The notes under the pieces: model-generated
The model's database searches: none
The model's input: the letters and a program-made list of their open reading frames with translations, nothing else
Told to the model about the DNA's origin: nothing
Part shown: positions 16,760 to 25,642 of the stretch, piece after piece
Position numbering within the stretch: the first letter of the stretch is position 1
How the letters are laid out: each line of letters starts with the position of its first letter
Translations under genes and position numbers: made by a program
NCBI RefSeq assembly: GCF_024448335.1
Contig: NZ_JAMOHM010000011.1
Span: 95,341 to 159,340 of the forward strand
Direction of reading: 5' to 3'
Length of the DNA stretch: 64,000 nt
Source: Stutzerimonas frequens
GTDB lineage: Bacteria > Pseudomonadota > Gammaproteobacteria > Pseudomonadales > Pseudomonadaceae

Positions 16760-17485
16760 TCAATCCAGGGTGTACTCAAACGTACTCACCACCCGCAACC
16801 GCTTCCCGATGGTCCGGCCACTGTCCATATCGCTGCCATCGTCATCGATCACCCGAATCACCCCCTGGTTGGCATTCTTCAAGCGCCCCAGCGTGGCACC
16901 AGCATCCTCGGCGAAGCGCGTCGCCTGCTCACGGGCATTGCTGGTCGCCGCTTCCAGCAACTGCGGCTTCAGCTCGTTGAAACCACGCAACTGATAGTGC
17001 GGCCCGGCGAAGCCGTTGACCTCGGTATCCAGCTGGACACCGGCCAAGATCAGCGGATCGACCGCATTGGCTGCCTTGCCCACGGCATCGACGCGCTCGG
17101 ACTTGACCAGCACCTGACCCTGGCCGTTGAAGCGCAGCGCCACATCGCGCGAGGCCCACTCACGCGCCAGCAGATCCTGCACCTGCAACGGCCGCACCTC
17201 CAGCTCCTCGTCGGTGAAGCCCTGCTCGCGGAGGAAGTCCAGCACCCGCTGGCGATCCTCGCTGAGCCCCTTCTGCACCTCGGCGAACTGATCGCCACCA
17301 CGGCGAAAGCCCAGCGTCCACACCGCGAAGTCGCTCTTCACGTCCATCTCCGCCAGGCCCTTGACCGTCACCGTGCGGTCGGCCATGCGGAAACGCTCCA
17401 CGCCCTGCCCCACCGACCAGCCGGCAAAGGCCACCGCCGCGGCGATCAACGCCGCCGGCAGAAATCCGATTCGTGCTGTAGCCAC
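16760..17485 (-). CDS. SIMPL (DUF541) domain periplasmic protein
   Basis: 241 residues. One N-terminal membrane anchor or signal (about residues 8-28) is followed by a SIMPL domain opening with TVTVKGLAEMDVKSD and ending in FEYTLD. Family members are periplasmic and linked to oxidative-stress defence in E. coli (YggE); the biochemical activity is unknown. The start is GTG at 17485 with AGGGA about 8 bases upstream. It lies 72 bp downstream of the DUF1992 gene on the same strand and may share its transcript. Confidence 0.88.
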   Translation of the reverse strand: MATARIGFLPAALIAAAVAFAGWSVGQGVERFRMADRTVTVKGLAEMDVKSDFAVWTLGFRRGGDQFAEVQKGLSEDRQRVLDFLREQGFTDEELEVRPLQVQDLLAREWASRDVALRFNGQGQVLVKSERVDAVGKAANAVDPLILAGVQLDTEVNGFAGPHYQLRGFNELKPQLLEAATSNAREQATRFAEDAGATLGRLKNANQGVIRVIDDDGSDMDSGRTIGKRLRVVSTFEYTLD

Positions 17486-17557
17486 GTGCTTTTCCCTGTA
17501 GGAATTGACCGAATACGCATGCTACTCCAGCGCCGGGCGAACGCCAGTTGCCAGCGC

Positions 17558-17881
17558 TCAACCGCGACCCAGGCGCTGCAACGCCTCCAGCCGGAAGGCG
17601 ATGTGCTGCTCCAGCTCGCTCAGCTCGCGCTCCAGTCGCGCACGCTGCTGCGCATCGCTGCAGGCATCCAGCCGTTTGCGCAACGCGGCACGCTGCGCCA
17701 GCAACTCCACTTCCCGTGGCGGCACCCCGGCGCTCTTCAGCACCGAAAATGGCAAGCGCAGGCCCGGCGGCGTCTGCAGCCAGCCTTCGTCCACCACCAG
17801 CGGTTCGCCTTTTTCCTGCACGCCGCGCTGCCATCTGGCGATATCGCGGGCGATGCGTTGTTCGATGTCCTGATCGCTCAT
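17558..17881 (-). CDS. DUF1992-family protein (YhdN-like)
   Basis: 107 residues. The block PPGLRLPFSVLKSAGVPPREVEL is characteristic of DUF1992, a small domain shared with DnaJC28-type proteins. The rest is helical and charged with heptad-like spacing. ATG 17881 has AGAGG upstream; the ATG ten codons earlier (17911) has none. Function unknown. Confidence 0.82.
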   Translation of the reverse strand: MSDQDIEQRIARDIARWQRGVQEKGEPLVVDEGWLQTPPGLRLPFSVLKSAGVPPREVELLAQRAALRKRLDACSDAQQRARLERELSELEQHIAFRLEALQRLGRG

Positions 17882-17959
17882 GACTCGCGCCTCTTCTACC
17901 TGCCCCGTCATGAAAACCCAGCTGCGTGACTTTGTCAGCGGCCGGCCGACGCCAGGTCA

Positions 17960-17976
17960 TTGGCACGTCGGTTGCG
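17960..17976 (+). promoter_or_regulatory. Sigma54 (RpoN) promoter
   Basis: TTGGCACGTCGGTTGCG matches the -24/-12 consensus TGGCAC-N5-TTGC exactly, with GG at 17962-17963 and GC at 17974-17975. It lies about 100 bp before the symporter start, giving a leader of roughly 88 bases. RpoN control with an enhancer-binding regulator is typical of C4-dicarboxylate and amino-acid uptake in pseudomonads. Confidence 0.85.
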
Positions 17977-18074
17977 TCGCGTCTGTATGATTGCACGCCG
18001 CGCGATGCGAACTTTTGCCGCAGCGTTCATTCTCTTGCTCAGCGCCACCGCTACCGATTCGAGGAGCCACCCCT

Positions 18075-19304
18075 TTGCCCAATCTCAACCTGCAGATTCT
18101 TATCGCGGCCTGCCTGGGTGTGGCCATCGGCTGGCTGACCGGCACGCTGCCGACCGACGCACCCTTGCGCGAAGGCGTGCTCTACGCCAGCACCCTGGCC
18201 GGCAGCATCTTCATCGGCCTGCTGAAGATGGTGCTGATCCCGCTGATCTTCACCTCCATCGTGGTCGGCGTGGCCAATCTGCAGGCGCACCATCAGGTGC
18301 ACCGGGTGTGGGGCGGCGCGCTGGTCTACTTCACCCTCACCACCAGTGCGGCGATGCTGGTGGCGCTGGTCGCGGCGAACCTGTTCAAGCCGGGCGCGGG
18401 GCTGTCGCTGGATCTGTTCGCCGAGGCGATGAACGACTTCGAGGCGCGTCAGCTGACGCTACCCGAGTTCTTCCTGCACTTCTTCGCCAACCTGTTCCAG
18501 AACCCCTTCGCCGCGCTGGCCAACGGCAGCATCCTGGCCGTCGTGGTGTTCGCCATGTTCATCGGCATCGCTCTGGTAGCCGGTGGCGACCGCTATCGCA
18601 ATATCCTCGTGGTGCTGCAGGAATTTCTCGAACTGATGATGCGCATCATCAGCTGGATCATGCGCCTGGCCCCGCTGGGCATCCTCGCGCTGCTGATCAA
18701 GCTGGTGGCCGAGCAGGATGTGGCGCTGCTCAGTGCGGTGGGCGGCTTCATCGTGCTGGTGTTCGCCACCACGCTGTTCCACGGCATCGTGGTGTTGCCG
18801 GGCATTCTCTTTCTCACGACCGGCAAATCGCCGCTGTGGTTCTTCCGCGGCACCCGCGAGGCGCTGATCACGGCGTTCGCCACCAGCTCCAGCGCGGCGA
18901 CGTTGCCGATCTCCCTGCGCTGCGCGGAGGACAACCTCAAGGTGCGACCCGGCATCGCCGGCTTCGTGCTGCCGCTTGGCGCAACCATGAACATGGACGG
19001 CACCGCACTCTACGAAGCGGCAGCAGCGCTGTTCGTCGCCAATCTGATGGGTATCGAGCTGAGCTTGGCGCAACAGGCGGTGGTGTTCTTCACCGCGATG
19101 ATCGCGTCCACCGGCGCACCGGGAATTCCCAGCGCCGGCATGGTGACCATGGTGATGGTGTTGCAGGCGGTCGGCCTGCCGGCCGAGGCGGTGGCGATCC
19201 TGCTGCCCATCGACCGCCTGCTGGATACCGTGCGCACGGCGGTCAACGTCGAGGGCGACATCATTGGCAGTGTGGTGGTGCAGCGTTTCGCCGATCGCGA
19301 ATAG
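18075..19304 (+). CDS. Dicarboxylate/amino acid:cation symporter
   Basis: 409 residues, DAACS family (GltP/DctA). Family motifs are SSSAATLPIS (hairpin 1), NMDGTALYEA (TM7), STGAPGIPSAG (hairpin 2) and the TM8 segment DRLLDTVRTAVNVEGD. It imports glutamate, aspartate or C4-dicarboxylates with Na+ or H+; the SSSAATLP form is nearer to glutamate/aspartate carriers than to DctA, but substrate choice is uncertain. The start is taken as TTG 18075, with GAGGAG (18061-18066) upstream and MPNLNLQILI typical of the family. An ATG at 17991 would add 28 atypical residues and overlap the expected transcription start. Confidence 0.9.
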   Translation: MPNLNLQILIAACLGVAIGWLTGTLPTDAPLREGVLYASTLAGSIFIGLLKMVLIPLIFTSIVVGVANLQAHHQVHRVWGGALVYFTLTTSAAMLVALVAANLFKPGAGLSLDLFAEAMNDFEARQLTLPEFFLHFFANLFQNPFAALANGSILAVVVFAMFIGIALVAGGDRYRNILVVLQEFLELMMRIISWIMRLAPLGILALLIKLVAEQDVALLSAVGGFIVLVFATTLFHGIVVLPGILFLTTGKSPLWFFRGTREALITAFATSSSAATLPISLRCAEDNLKVRPGIAGFVLPLGATMNMDGTALYEAAAALFVANLMGIELSLAQQAVVFFTAMIASTGAPGIPSAGMVTMVMVLQAVGLPAEAVAILLPIDRLLDTVRTAVNVEGDIIGSVVVQRFADRE

Positions 19305-19309
19305 CCGAC

Positions 19310-19519
19310 TCAGGAGGGCTCGTTCCGGGTGCTGACGATGATCTCCGCCTCGTTGCCCCAGCCGCCGACGGTGTGCCAATCCTCGCCGAGGATTTCAGAC
19401 GGATGCATGGTGCGGTCGGCGCCATTGCCGCAGGCCAGCGAGGTGGCTGGGCAATAGCGGTCGCAGCCCCAGCAAATGCGCTCCGGATGCGGTGGGTTGA
19501 GCGGGAATTTCTTGGCCAT
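19310..19519 (-). CDS. DUF3079 small protein
   Basis: 69 residues starting MAKKFPLNPPHPERICWGCD, the hallmark of DUF3079. Cysteines at 16, 19, 23 and 30 (CWGCDRYC, ACGNG) suggest metal binding. Length agrees with the family. It ends 6 bp from the symporter stop on the opposite strand. Function unknown. An Anr-like site lies 65-78 bases upstream. Confidence 0.88.
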   Translation of the reverse strand: MAKKFPLNPPHPERICWGCDRYCPATSLACGNGADRTMHPSEILGEDWHTVGGWGNEAEIIVSTRNEPS

Positions 19520-19583
19520 CGCACATGCCCTCGTGGCGTTGTTGCAGGCTGTACAGGCTAAGCCTGCGTGCCGTCTCCAGACT

Positions 19584-19597
19584 TGATCACGCTCAAG
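19584..19597. promoter_or_regulatory. Anr/Fnr-like half-palindrome site
   Basis: TTGATCACGCTCAA matches the Fnr/Anr consensus TTGAT-N4-ATCAA at nine of ten fixed positions. It is placed 65-78 bases upstream of the DUF3079 start. Plausible oxygen-responsive control, not certain. Confidence 0.4.
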
Positions 19598-19622
19598 AAC
19601 GCAGGGCATCCGCGCAAAATAA

Positions 19623-19638
19623 CTGTATGCACATACAG
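19623..19638. promoter_or_regulatory. LexA (SOS) box upstream of topB
   Basis: CTGTATGCACATACAG fits the gammaproteobacterial SOS consensus CTG-N10-CAG with TATG/CATA arms. It lies 70-85 bp before the topB start and 104 bp from the divergent DUF3079 gene. topB is the likelier target. Confidence 0.75.
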
Positions 19639-19707
19639 ATAATGATTGCCTGACGCGCCATTTGTGCACATGCTTCGCGCCATCACCCACCGCCGTCATC
19701 GCCGCGC

Positions 19708-21654
19708 ATGCAGCTCTTCCTCTGCGAAAAACCCTCCCAGGCCCGCGACATCGCCAAGGCTCTCGGCGCCAACCGGCGCGGCGACGGCTGCCTGCAGGGT
19801 GCAGGGGTGACGGTGACCTGGTGCATCGGCCACTTGCTGGAGACCGCCCCGCCGGACGCCTATGACCCACGCTACAAGCGCTGGGTGCTGGCGGACCTGC
19901 CAATCGTGCCGGAGCGCTGGAAGATGCTGGTCAAGCCGAAGACCGCCAGCCAGTTCAAGGCGGTCAAGCGTCTGCTCGGCGAATGCAGCGAACTGGTGAT
20001 CGCCACCGACGCCGACCGCGAAGGCGAGATGATCGCCCGCGAGCTGGTCGAGCACTGCCGCTATCGCGGGCCGATCCGCCGGTTGTGGCTGTCGGCACTG
20101 GACGACGCCTCGATCCGCAAGGCGCTGGCTGCGCTCAAGCCCGGCGCCGAGACTTTCAATCTCTACCACGCCGCCCTCGGCCGCTCGCGCGCCGACTGGC
20201 TGATCGGCATGAACATGAGCCGGCTGTTCACCCTACTCGGCCGCCAGTCCGGTTATCAGGGCGTGCTGCCGGTGGGCCGCGTGCAGACGCCGACGCTGCG
20301 TCTGGTGGTGGACCGCGATCGCAGCATCGCCGATTTCATCCCGGTGCCGTTCTGGGCCATCGACGTGCAGCTGCTCGCCGATGGCGCCGCGTTCACCGCG
20401 CAGTGGCAGGCGCCGGACGACCTTTGCGATGACCAGGGCCGCTGCCTTGATCAGGCTCGTGCGCAGCAGGCTGCGGACGCCATGCGCAACGCCGCCAGCG
20501 CTCGCCTGCTGAAGCTCAAGACCGAGCGGCAGCGCGAAGCGGCACCCTTGCCGTTCGATCTCGGCACGCTGCAGGAAGTCTGCTCGAAGAAGCTCGGCCT
20601 CGGCGCCCAGGAAACCCTCGACATCGCCCAGGCGCTGTACGAAACCCACAAGCTGATCACCTACCCGCGCAGCGATTGCGGCTACCTGCCGCTGAGCCAG
20701 CACGGCGAAGCGCGCGCGATTGTCGCTGCGTTGACTCAAGCCGACCCGACGCTCGCGGCGCTTGAGCCGCATCTGGACCTGTCGCGCCGCTCGCGGGCCT
20801 GGAACGACGCCAAGGTCGGCTCCCACCACGGCATCATCCCAACCGCCGCCGCGCGTGGTCTGGAACGCCTGGCCGGGCGCCCGCGTGCGGTGTATGAGCT
20901 GATCCGCACGCGCTACCTGGCGCAGTTCCTGCCCAACCACGAGTACGACCGCACCCAGGCCGACTTCGACTGCGCCGCCCAGGCCTTGCGGGCGGTGGGC
21001 AAGCGGGTCGTCGAGCCCGGCTGGAAACACGCCATGCCCGAAGCGCTGGCGCCGGCAAGGGGCAATCGCGAGGCACATGCGCCGCAGAGCCTGCCAGCGC
21101 TGCAGCAGGGCCATGACTATGCCGTGGGCGAAGTCATGCTCAAGGACCAGCAGACTCAACCCCCCAAGCCCTTCACCGAAGGCGACCTGATCAAAGCGAT
21201 GAAGAACGTCGCCAAGCTGGTGGATGATCCGCGGTTGAAACAGAAACTCAAGGACACCACCGGTATCGGCACCGAAGCGACTCGCGCCGGGATCATCCAG
21301 GGCCTGCTCGACCGCGGCTATCTGGTTCGCCAGGGCAAGGCGCTGGCGGCGACAGCGGCGGCGTTCAGCCTGATCGACGCCGTGCCGCGGCCGATTGCCG
21401 ACCCCGGGACCACGGCGATCTGGGAGCAGGCGCTGGACATGGTGCAGAGCGGCGAAATGCCGTTGGAGGAATTCGTCGCCAAGCAATCGGCATGGATGAG
21501 CAAGCTGATGGAACGCTGCGCCGGGTTGCGCATGACCATCAGCGGTCCACCGGTGGCCGCCGGCCGCAACGGCAAACCGTGGAAGAAGAAACGCAGCGCC
21601 TCGCCACGCAGAGGGAGCGGCGCTCGGACGAGAAAACCGCGCGCGGCCGATTGA
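19708..21654 (+). CDS. topB: DNA topoisomerase III
   Basis: 648 residues, type IA topoisomerase of the TopB group. The Toprim acidic triad DADREGE is at 101-107 and the catalytic tyrosine is Y319 in TYPRSDCGYL. The DNA-gate motif GRVQTPTLRLVVDRD is at about 190-204. The C-terminus is a basic tail (KKKRSASPRR) instead of TopA zinc fingers, as expected for TopB. It decatenates DNA and resolves replication or recombination intermediates. The start has only a weak ribosome site, but homology begins at MQLFLCEKPSQA. A LexA box upstream suggests damage induction. Confidence 0.95.
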   Translation: MQLFLCEKPSQARDIAKALGANRRGDGCLQGAGVTVTWCIGHLLETAPPDAYDPRYKRWVLADLPIVPERWKMLVKPKTASQFKAVKRLLGECSELVIATDADREGEMIARELVEHCRYRGPIRRLWLSALDDASIRKALAALKPGAETFNLYHAALGRSRADWLIGMNMSRLFTLLGRQSGYQGVLPVGRVQTPTLRLVVDRDRSIADFIPVPFWAIDVQLLADGAAFTAQWQAPDDLCDDQGRCLDQARAQQAADAMRNAASARLLKLKTERQREAAPLPFDLGTLQEVCSKKLGLGAQETLDIAQALYETHKLITYPRSDCGYLPLSQHGEARAIVAALTQADPTLAALEPHLDLSRRSRAWNDAKVGSHHGIIPTAAARGLERLAGRPRAVYELIRTRYLAQFLPNHEYDRTQADFDCAAQALRAVGKRVVEPGWKHAMPEALAPARGNREAHAPQSLPALQQGHDYAVGEVMLKDQQTQPPKPFTEGDLIKAMKNVAKLVDDPRLKQKLKDTTGIGTEATRAGIIQGLLDRGYLVRQGKALAATAAAFSLIDAVPRPIADPGTTAIWEQALDMVQSGEMPLEEFVAKQSAWMSKLMERCAGLRMTISGPPVAAGRNGKPWKKKRSASPRRGSGARTRKPRAAD

Positions 21655-21706
21655 GCGGGCCTTTGCGCCGTGCCCTACAGACGCGTTGAAACCTACTCGC
21701 CCCCTG

Positions 21707-21888
21707 GGGTGGGCTTTAGCCCACCGCCCGCCACACCGATGCCTTCGGTGGGCTGAAGCCCACCCTACATAGCCGGCGCTACACGATCCGTAACGCTTCC
21801 TAGCCGTAGCCCAACGGACCCGTAGGGTGGGCTTTAGCCCGCCGCCCGCCACACCAATGCCCTTGGCGGGCTGAAGCCCATGCTACAT
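21707..21888. repeat. Two tandem copies of a 64-bp palindromic repeat
   Basis: GGGTGGGCTTTAGCCC begins copies at 21707-21770 and 21825-21888. Each ends in a GGGCTGAAGCCCA half that can pair with its start. Copies differ at a handful of positions and are 118 bp apart. A related copy is at 39029-39081. These are REP-like intergenic palindromes, here downstream of topB and of the Gre-like gene, possibly aiding transcript ends. Confidence 0.8.
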
Positions 21889-21895
21889 ACCGACG

Positions 21896-22372
21896 CTAGG
21901 CGATCTGCAGCACCTCATAGCGCTGCGCCTGCCCGTTCACCTTCAACTCCACCTCATCCCCCACCTCGCGGCCGAGCAGCCCCTGCCCCAATGGCGAACG
22001 CGGCGTGATGACCAGGATTTCCCGCCCGTCATGCTGCAGCTTCAACCCCGCCGCATCCGGCCCGAGAAAGAACCAGCGCTCGGCGCCGTCGTGATCCAGG
22101 CAGAGCAGCGCACCGACCCGCGCCCGGCCATCCACGCTCGCACCGGACTGCAGGTTGCGATAGGCGGCCAGCGCCGTCTCGATCTCGTGCAGGCGGCGGC
22201 GCTGGCCATCGGCAAGATAGGCCGCCTCCAGCCCGCGGGTGTCGTACTTGTTCTCGGCTTTGCTCTCGGCATGGGTGGCGGCCTCGTGGGTCGCGGCCAG
22301 CACGGACTTGGCGACCTCGCGGTCGGCTTCGAGGGTGGCGATGATCTGCTGCTGAAGGGCGCTCTTGTTCAT
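21896..22372 (-). CDS. GreA/GreB-family elongation factor-like protein
   Basis: 158 residues. An N-terminal helical hairpin (about 1-75, with ATHAESKAENKYDTRGLEAAYL) is followed by a GreA/B C-terminal FKBP-like domain (ITPRSPLGQGLLGREVGDEVEL). Family proteins bind the RNA polymerase secondary channel; without the exact tip acidic pair identified, cleavage stimulation is not assured. Its ATG overlaps the stop of the upstream hydrolase (ATGA), so the two are translationally coupled. The 3' end abuts the second REP-like copy. Confidence 0.85.
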   Translation of the reverse strand: MNKSALQQQIIATLEADREVAKSVLAATHEAATHAESKAENKYDTRGLEAAYLADGQRRRLHEIETALAAYRNLQSGASVDGRARVGALLCLDHDGAERWFFLGPDAAGLKLQHDGREILVITPRSPLGQGLLGREVGDEVELKVNGQAQRYEVLQIA

Positions 22373-23325
22373 GGGCGAGGCTTATAGCCCGACGGCGTGC
22401 CGAAGGGAATGGCGGCGTCGCCCGCAGGAACCGCGCCGGGTTCGATCACCTCGTCGGCGAGCCAGGGATTGCGTCCCTCGGCGATCCATTCCAGCGACTC
22501 GCGCCAGAAGCCGTTTCGATGCCGGTCGTGGAACAGACCGAAATGCCCGATGCGCTCGAAGCCCATCGCGCGAGGATTGAGCTGCACCAGCTGGCGCGGG
22601 CTGTTGCGGAAATAGCCGAGCCCCCGGCGCATGGCCGCCGGCGTGGCGAATTCATCGTCGCTGGTACTGACCGCCAGCATCGGCGCCCGGATCGCACCGA
22701 AACGGCTGAACAGCAGTTCGTGCTCGTCAGGCGGATAGCTGTCTTCCAGCCGTGCCCCGCGCCGGGACCACTCCAGCGCGACGCCCGCTGGCAGATCTTC
22801 CAGCCAGCCAAGGCGGCGCCCCGGAAAATAGCCAGCCAGGCGGGTCACCGCGGGCATGAACAGGTGCCACTTGGCGTACATGCGCAGGCGCTGCTCGGCG
22901 GCGTAGTCGCGCCAGTAGGCATACTGCCCGGCCACGTTGAGGTAGCGGTCCACCCCGCTGGCGGCCTCGGCAAAGCCCGGCATGAAGCCACCGGCACTGT
23001 GCCCCACCGCCACCAGCAGCCCGTGCGGATCACGCTCACGCATATAGCGCACCGCGGCGTCGAAGTCGTACTCGCCCCAGTCGCGCCAGCGCATTTGCAT
23101 GTCGCGCAGGCGCTGCGGTCGCGAGCCGCCGATGCCGCGAAAGTCGTAGGTCAGTGCAGTGAAACCGTGCTCGTTGAGAAAGCTCGCATAGCGCGCGTAA
23201 TAGCGCGACAGCACGCCGGTGGCGCAGCTGATGATCACCGCGCCGCGCGCCGGACCTTGCGGGTTCCACAGCTGCGCAGACAGCGCATAACCATCGCGGC
23301 AACACAGGGCAACGGACTCGGGCAT
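22369..23325 (-). CDS. Alpha/beta hydrolase (serine aminopeptidase S33-like)
   Basis: 318 residues. The nucleophile is in GHSAGG; a strand-4 segment YDFRGIGGSRP and a late HFGLF that may hold the catalytic His are visible. The family acts on esters or peptides in the cytosol; no signal peptide is seen with start ATG 23325 (MPESVALCC). A longer frame to 23385 adds 20 residues without homology. It is followed directly by the Gre-like gene with an ATGA overlap. Confidence 0.82.
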   Translation of the reverse strand: MPESVALCCRDGYALSAQLWNPQGPARGAVIISCATGVLSRYYARYASFLNEHGFTALTYDFRGIGGSRPQRLRDMQMRWRDWGEYDFDAAVRYMRERDPHGLLVAVGHSAGGFMPGFAEAASGVDRYLNVAGQYAYWRDYAAEQRLRMYAKWHLFMPAVTRLAGYFPGRRLGWLEDLPAGVALEWSRRGARLEDSYPPDEHELLFSRFGAIRAPMLAVSTSDDEFATPAAMRRGLGYFRNSPRQLVQLNPRAMGFERIGHFGLFHDRHRNGFWRESLEWIAEGRNPWLADEVIEPGAVPAGDAAIPFGTPSGYKPRP

Positions 23326-23554
23326 GGCAAGGACCTTTCGAATTGTTGTGCCGCCACCTTGCCCCGCAGCGCACATTTTTGCCATAACCTGCTGGCACCT
23401 TTGCGCAGCAGCTGCAGTCTGTTTATGACAGCCGCATTACCCCTGCAGACGGGTGGCCTGCAGCGCAACACCTCAGCGTGGTTTCCACTGGCATTACCGC
23501 CCCGAACTACAGCGCCGATGCGCTGCGGGTTCCTGGCGGCTCGGAGAAAAGTAC

Positions 23555-25402
23555 ATGACCGGCGAACAGCTGATCGTCTTTGGCGTACTGGCGGCAACGC
23601 TGGTGCTGTTCGTCTGGAATCGCTGGCGCTACGACCTGGTCGCACTGGGTGCGCTGCTCGCCTGCGCACTGACCGGCGTGGTGCCGGCGGACGAGGTGTT
23701 CGCCGGTATCGGCCATCCGGCGGTGATTTCGGTGGCCGCGGTATTGGTGCTCAGCCGCGGCCTGCTCAATGCAGGCGTGGTGGACAGCGTGGCGCGGCGG
23801 CTGATGCAGGTCGGCGATCGGCCATGGGCACAGGTCGCCGCGCTGACCGGGATCGTCGCGCTCAGCTCGGGCTTCATGAACAACGTCGGCGCGCTGGCGC
23901 TGTTCATGCCGGTGGCGATCTGGATGTCACGCCAGAGCGGGCGCTCCCCGTCGTATCTGCTGATGCCACTGGCGTTCGGTTCGCTGCTCGGCGGCACCCT
24001 CACGCTGATCGGCACCCCGCCCAACCTGATCATCGCCGGCTACCGCGCCGAGGCCGGCGAGTCGCCCTTCGGCATGTTCGCCTTCCTGCCGGTGGGCGCC
24101 GCGGTGACGGTCGCCGGCGTGCTGTTCATTGCCCTGCTCGGCTGGCGGCTGGTGCCGCGGCGCCAGGAACAGGAAGGCAATGGCGACCTCTTCGAGATCA
24201 GCGCCTACCTCACCGAAGTGCGGGTGCCGGAAGGCTGCAAGTACGCCGGGCGCACGCTGCACGCGCTGATCGGTGCGGTGAAGGAGGAAGCCGACGTGCA
24301 GGTGATCGCCCTGGTCCGCGGCGACGAGCGCCAGCGCATGCCGTCGACCTACGAGGTGCTGCGCGAAGGCGACATCCTCTTGGTAGAAGCCGACTCCGAC
24401 AGCCTCAAGGCGCTGCTCGACGTAACCGGCGTCGAACTGGCCGCCAATGTCGACGAGCATGACGATGAGGCCCGCGAAGAGCGGGACGCCACCGAGCAAG
24501 CCGTCGAGCAAGAGAAAGCACGCAAGAGCCACAAGAGCCGGCACGGCGAGCTGACGCTGGCCGAAGCCATCATCTCCCCCGGCTCGATACTGGTGGGCAC
24601 GACCGCCAGCGGCCTCGATCTGCGCGAGCGCCACGGCGTCAACGTGCTAGCCGTCGCTCGCCAAGGGCAGCGGCTGCGCCAGCGGCTCGGCAAGATCCGC
24701 TTCGCCGCAGGCGACATTCTCCTGCTGCAGACCCGCGAGGATGCCCTGCAGTCGACTCTCAACAGCCTGGGTTGCCTGCCGCTGGCATCGCGCGGCCTGA
24801 GCATCACCACCCCGCGCAACGTACTGCTGGCCAGCGCGGTCTTCGCCATTACCCTCGCAACCATCGCCTTCGGCCTGCTGCCGGCTGCCACCGCGCTGGT
24901 CACCGGCGCGCTGGTGATGATCCTGGTCGGGTTGATCCCCGTCGGACGCATCTACGAGAGCATCGACATGCCGGTAATCGTGCTGGTGGCCGCGATGCTG
25001 CCGGTAGGCCAAGCGCTGGAGACCAGTGGCGGCTCGCAACTGATCGCCGACGCCCTGCTCTCGGTCGGCCAGTCACTGCCAGCAGCAGCGACGCTGGCGC
25101 TGCTGATGGTGGCGGTGATGCTGATCTCCAACGTGGTCAACAATGCCGCCGCCGCGGTGCTCGCCGCGCCAGTGGCGATCAGCCTGGCGCGTGGCATGGA
25201 CGCCTCGGTCGATCCTTTCCTGATGGCGGTGGCGATCGGCGCCTCCTGTGCATTCCTGACGCCCATCGGGCATCAGTCCAACACCCTGGTGATGGCCCCG
25301 GGCGGTTACCGCTTCGGTGATTACTGGCGGCTGGGGTTGCCGCTGTCGATCCTGGTGGTGCTCTGCGCGGTGCCGACGATCCTCTGGATCTGGCCGCTGT
25401 AG
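23555..25402 (+). CDS. SLC13-family permease with two TrkA-C domains
   Basis: 615 residues. About ten membrane helices are split by a cytoplasmic insert (about 205-420) containing two RCK_C/TrkA-C domains (VPEGCKYAGRTL, ISPGSILVGTTASG) and an acidic/basic linker near 295-330 (DEHDDEAREERD). Transport motifs are SGFMNNVGALALFMPVA and IGTPPNLIIAGYR in the first half, SNVVNNAAAAVLAAPVA in the second. The family carries anions such as sulfate or carboxylates with Na+; the substrate is unresolved. ATG 23555 follows GGAGAAAA. It is divergent from the hydrolase/Gre operon. Confidence 0.9.
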   Translation: MTGEQLIVFGVLAATLVLFVWNRWRYDLVALGALLACALTGVVPADEVFAGIGHPAVISVAAVLVLSRGLLNAGVVDSVARRLMQVGDRPWAQVAALTGIVALSSGFMNNVGALALFMPVAIWMSRQSGRSPSYLLMPLAFGSLLGGTLTLIGTPPNLIIAGYRAEAGESPFGMFAFLPVGAAVTVAGVLFIALLGWRLVPRRQEQEGNGDLFEISAYLTEVRVPEGCKYAGRTLHALIGAVKEEADVQVIALVRGDERQRMPSTYEVLREGDILLVEADSDSLKALLDVTGVELAANVDEHDDEAREERDATEQAVEQEKARKSHKSRHGELTLAEAIISPGSILVGTTASGLDLRERHGVNVLAVARQGQRLRQRLGKIRFAAGDILLLQTREDALQSTLNSLGCLPLASRGLSITTPRNVLLASAVFAITLATIAFGLLPAATALVTGALVMILVGLIPVGRIYESIDMPVIVLVAAMLPVGQALETSGGSQLIADALLSVGQSLPAAATLALLMVAVMLISNVVNNAAAAVLAAPVAISLARGMDASVDPFLMAVAIGASCAFLTPIGHQSNTLVMAPGGYRFGDYWRLGLPLSILVVLCAVPTILWIWPL

Positions 25403-25591
25403 CCAACTGACCAACCGGCGGCGTTCCGACGTCTACGACTGAAGGCGGAAGGGATGCCGCCCATAGAGCAATGGCGTTACAGGCGGACAGATCCGACGAT
25501 GACTGCCAGATGTATAGCCGGCAATGCGCTCCGACCCACACCGGTGGAGGTCTGCTCTTAGCTCCGCCAGGCTATCGCGCCTAACTGGCCG

Positions 25592-25605
25592 GAACTGCGC
25601 AGTTC
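25592..25605. promoter_or_regulatory. 14-bp perfect palindrome before the metal-module genes
   Basis: GAACTGCGCAGTTC is a perfect palindrome 38-51 bp upstream of the His-rich protein start. It has the size and place of a repressor operator. The regulator is unknown. Confidence 0.4.
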
Positions 25606-25642
25606 TACGATTGCGAGTGGCAGCTGGTCCCAGAGATCGCCG

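Noticed and set aside
16424..17929. Long open frame of 501 codons on the plus strand
   Set aside because: It runs through the repeat element and antisense to the SIMPL and DUF1992 genes, has no ribosome site, and its composition (Gln/His/Arg/Leu-rich) is that of an antisense frame in GC-rich DNA.
23391..23406. Sigma54-like GCTGGCACCTTTGC
   Set aside because: Spacing between the two halves is three bases too short.
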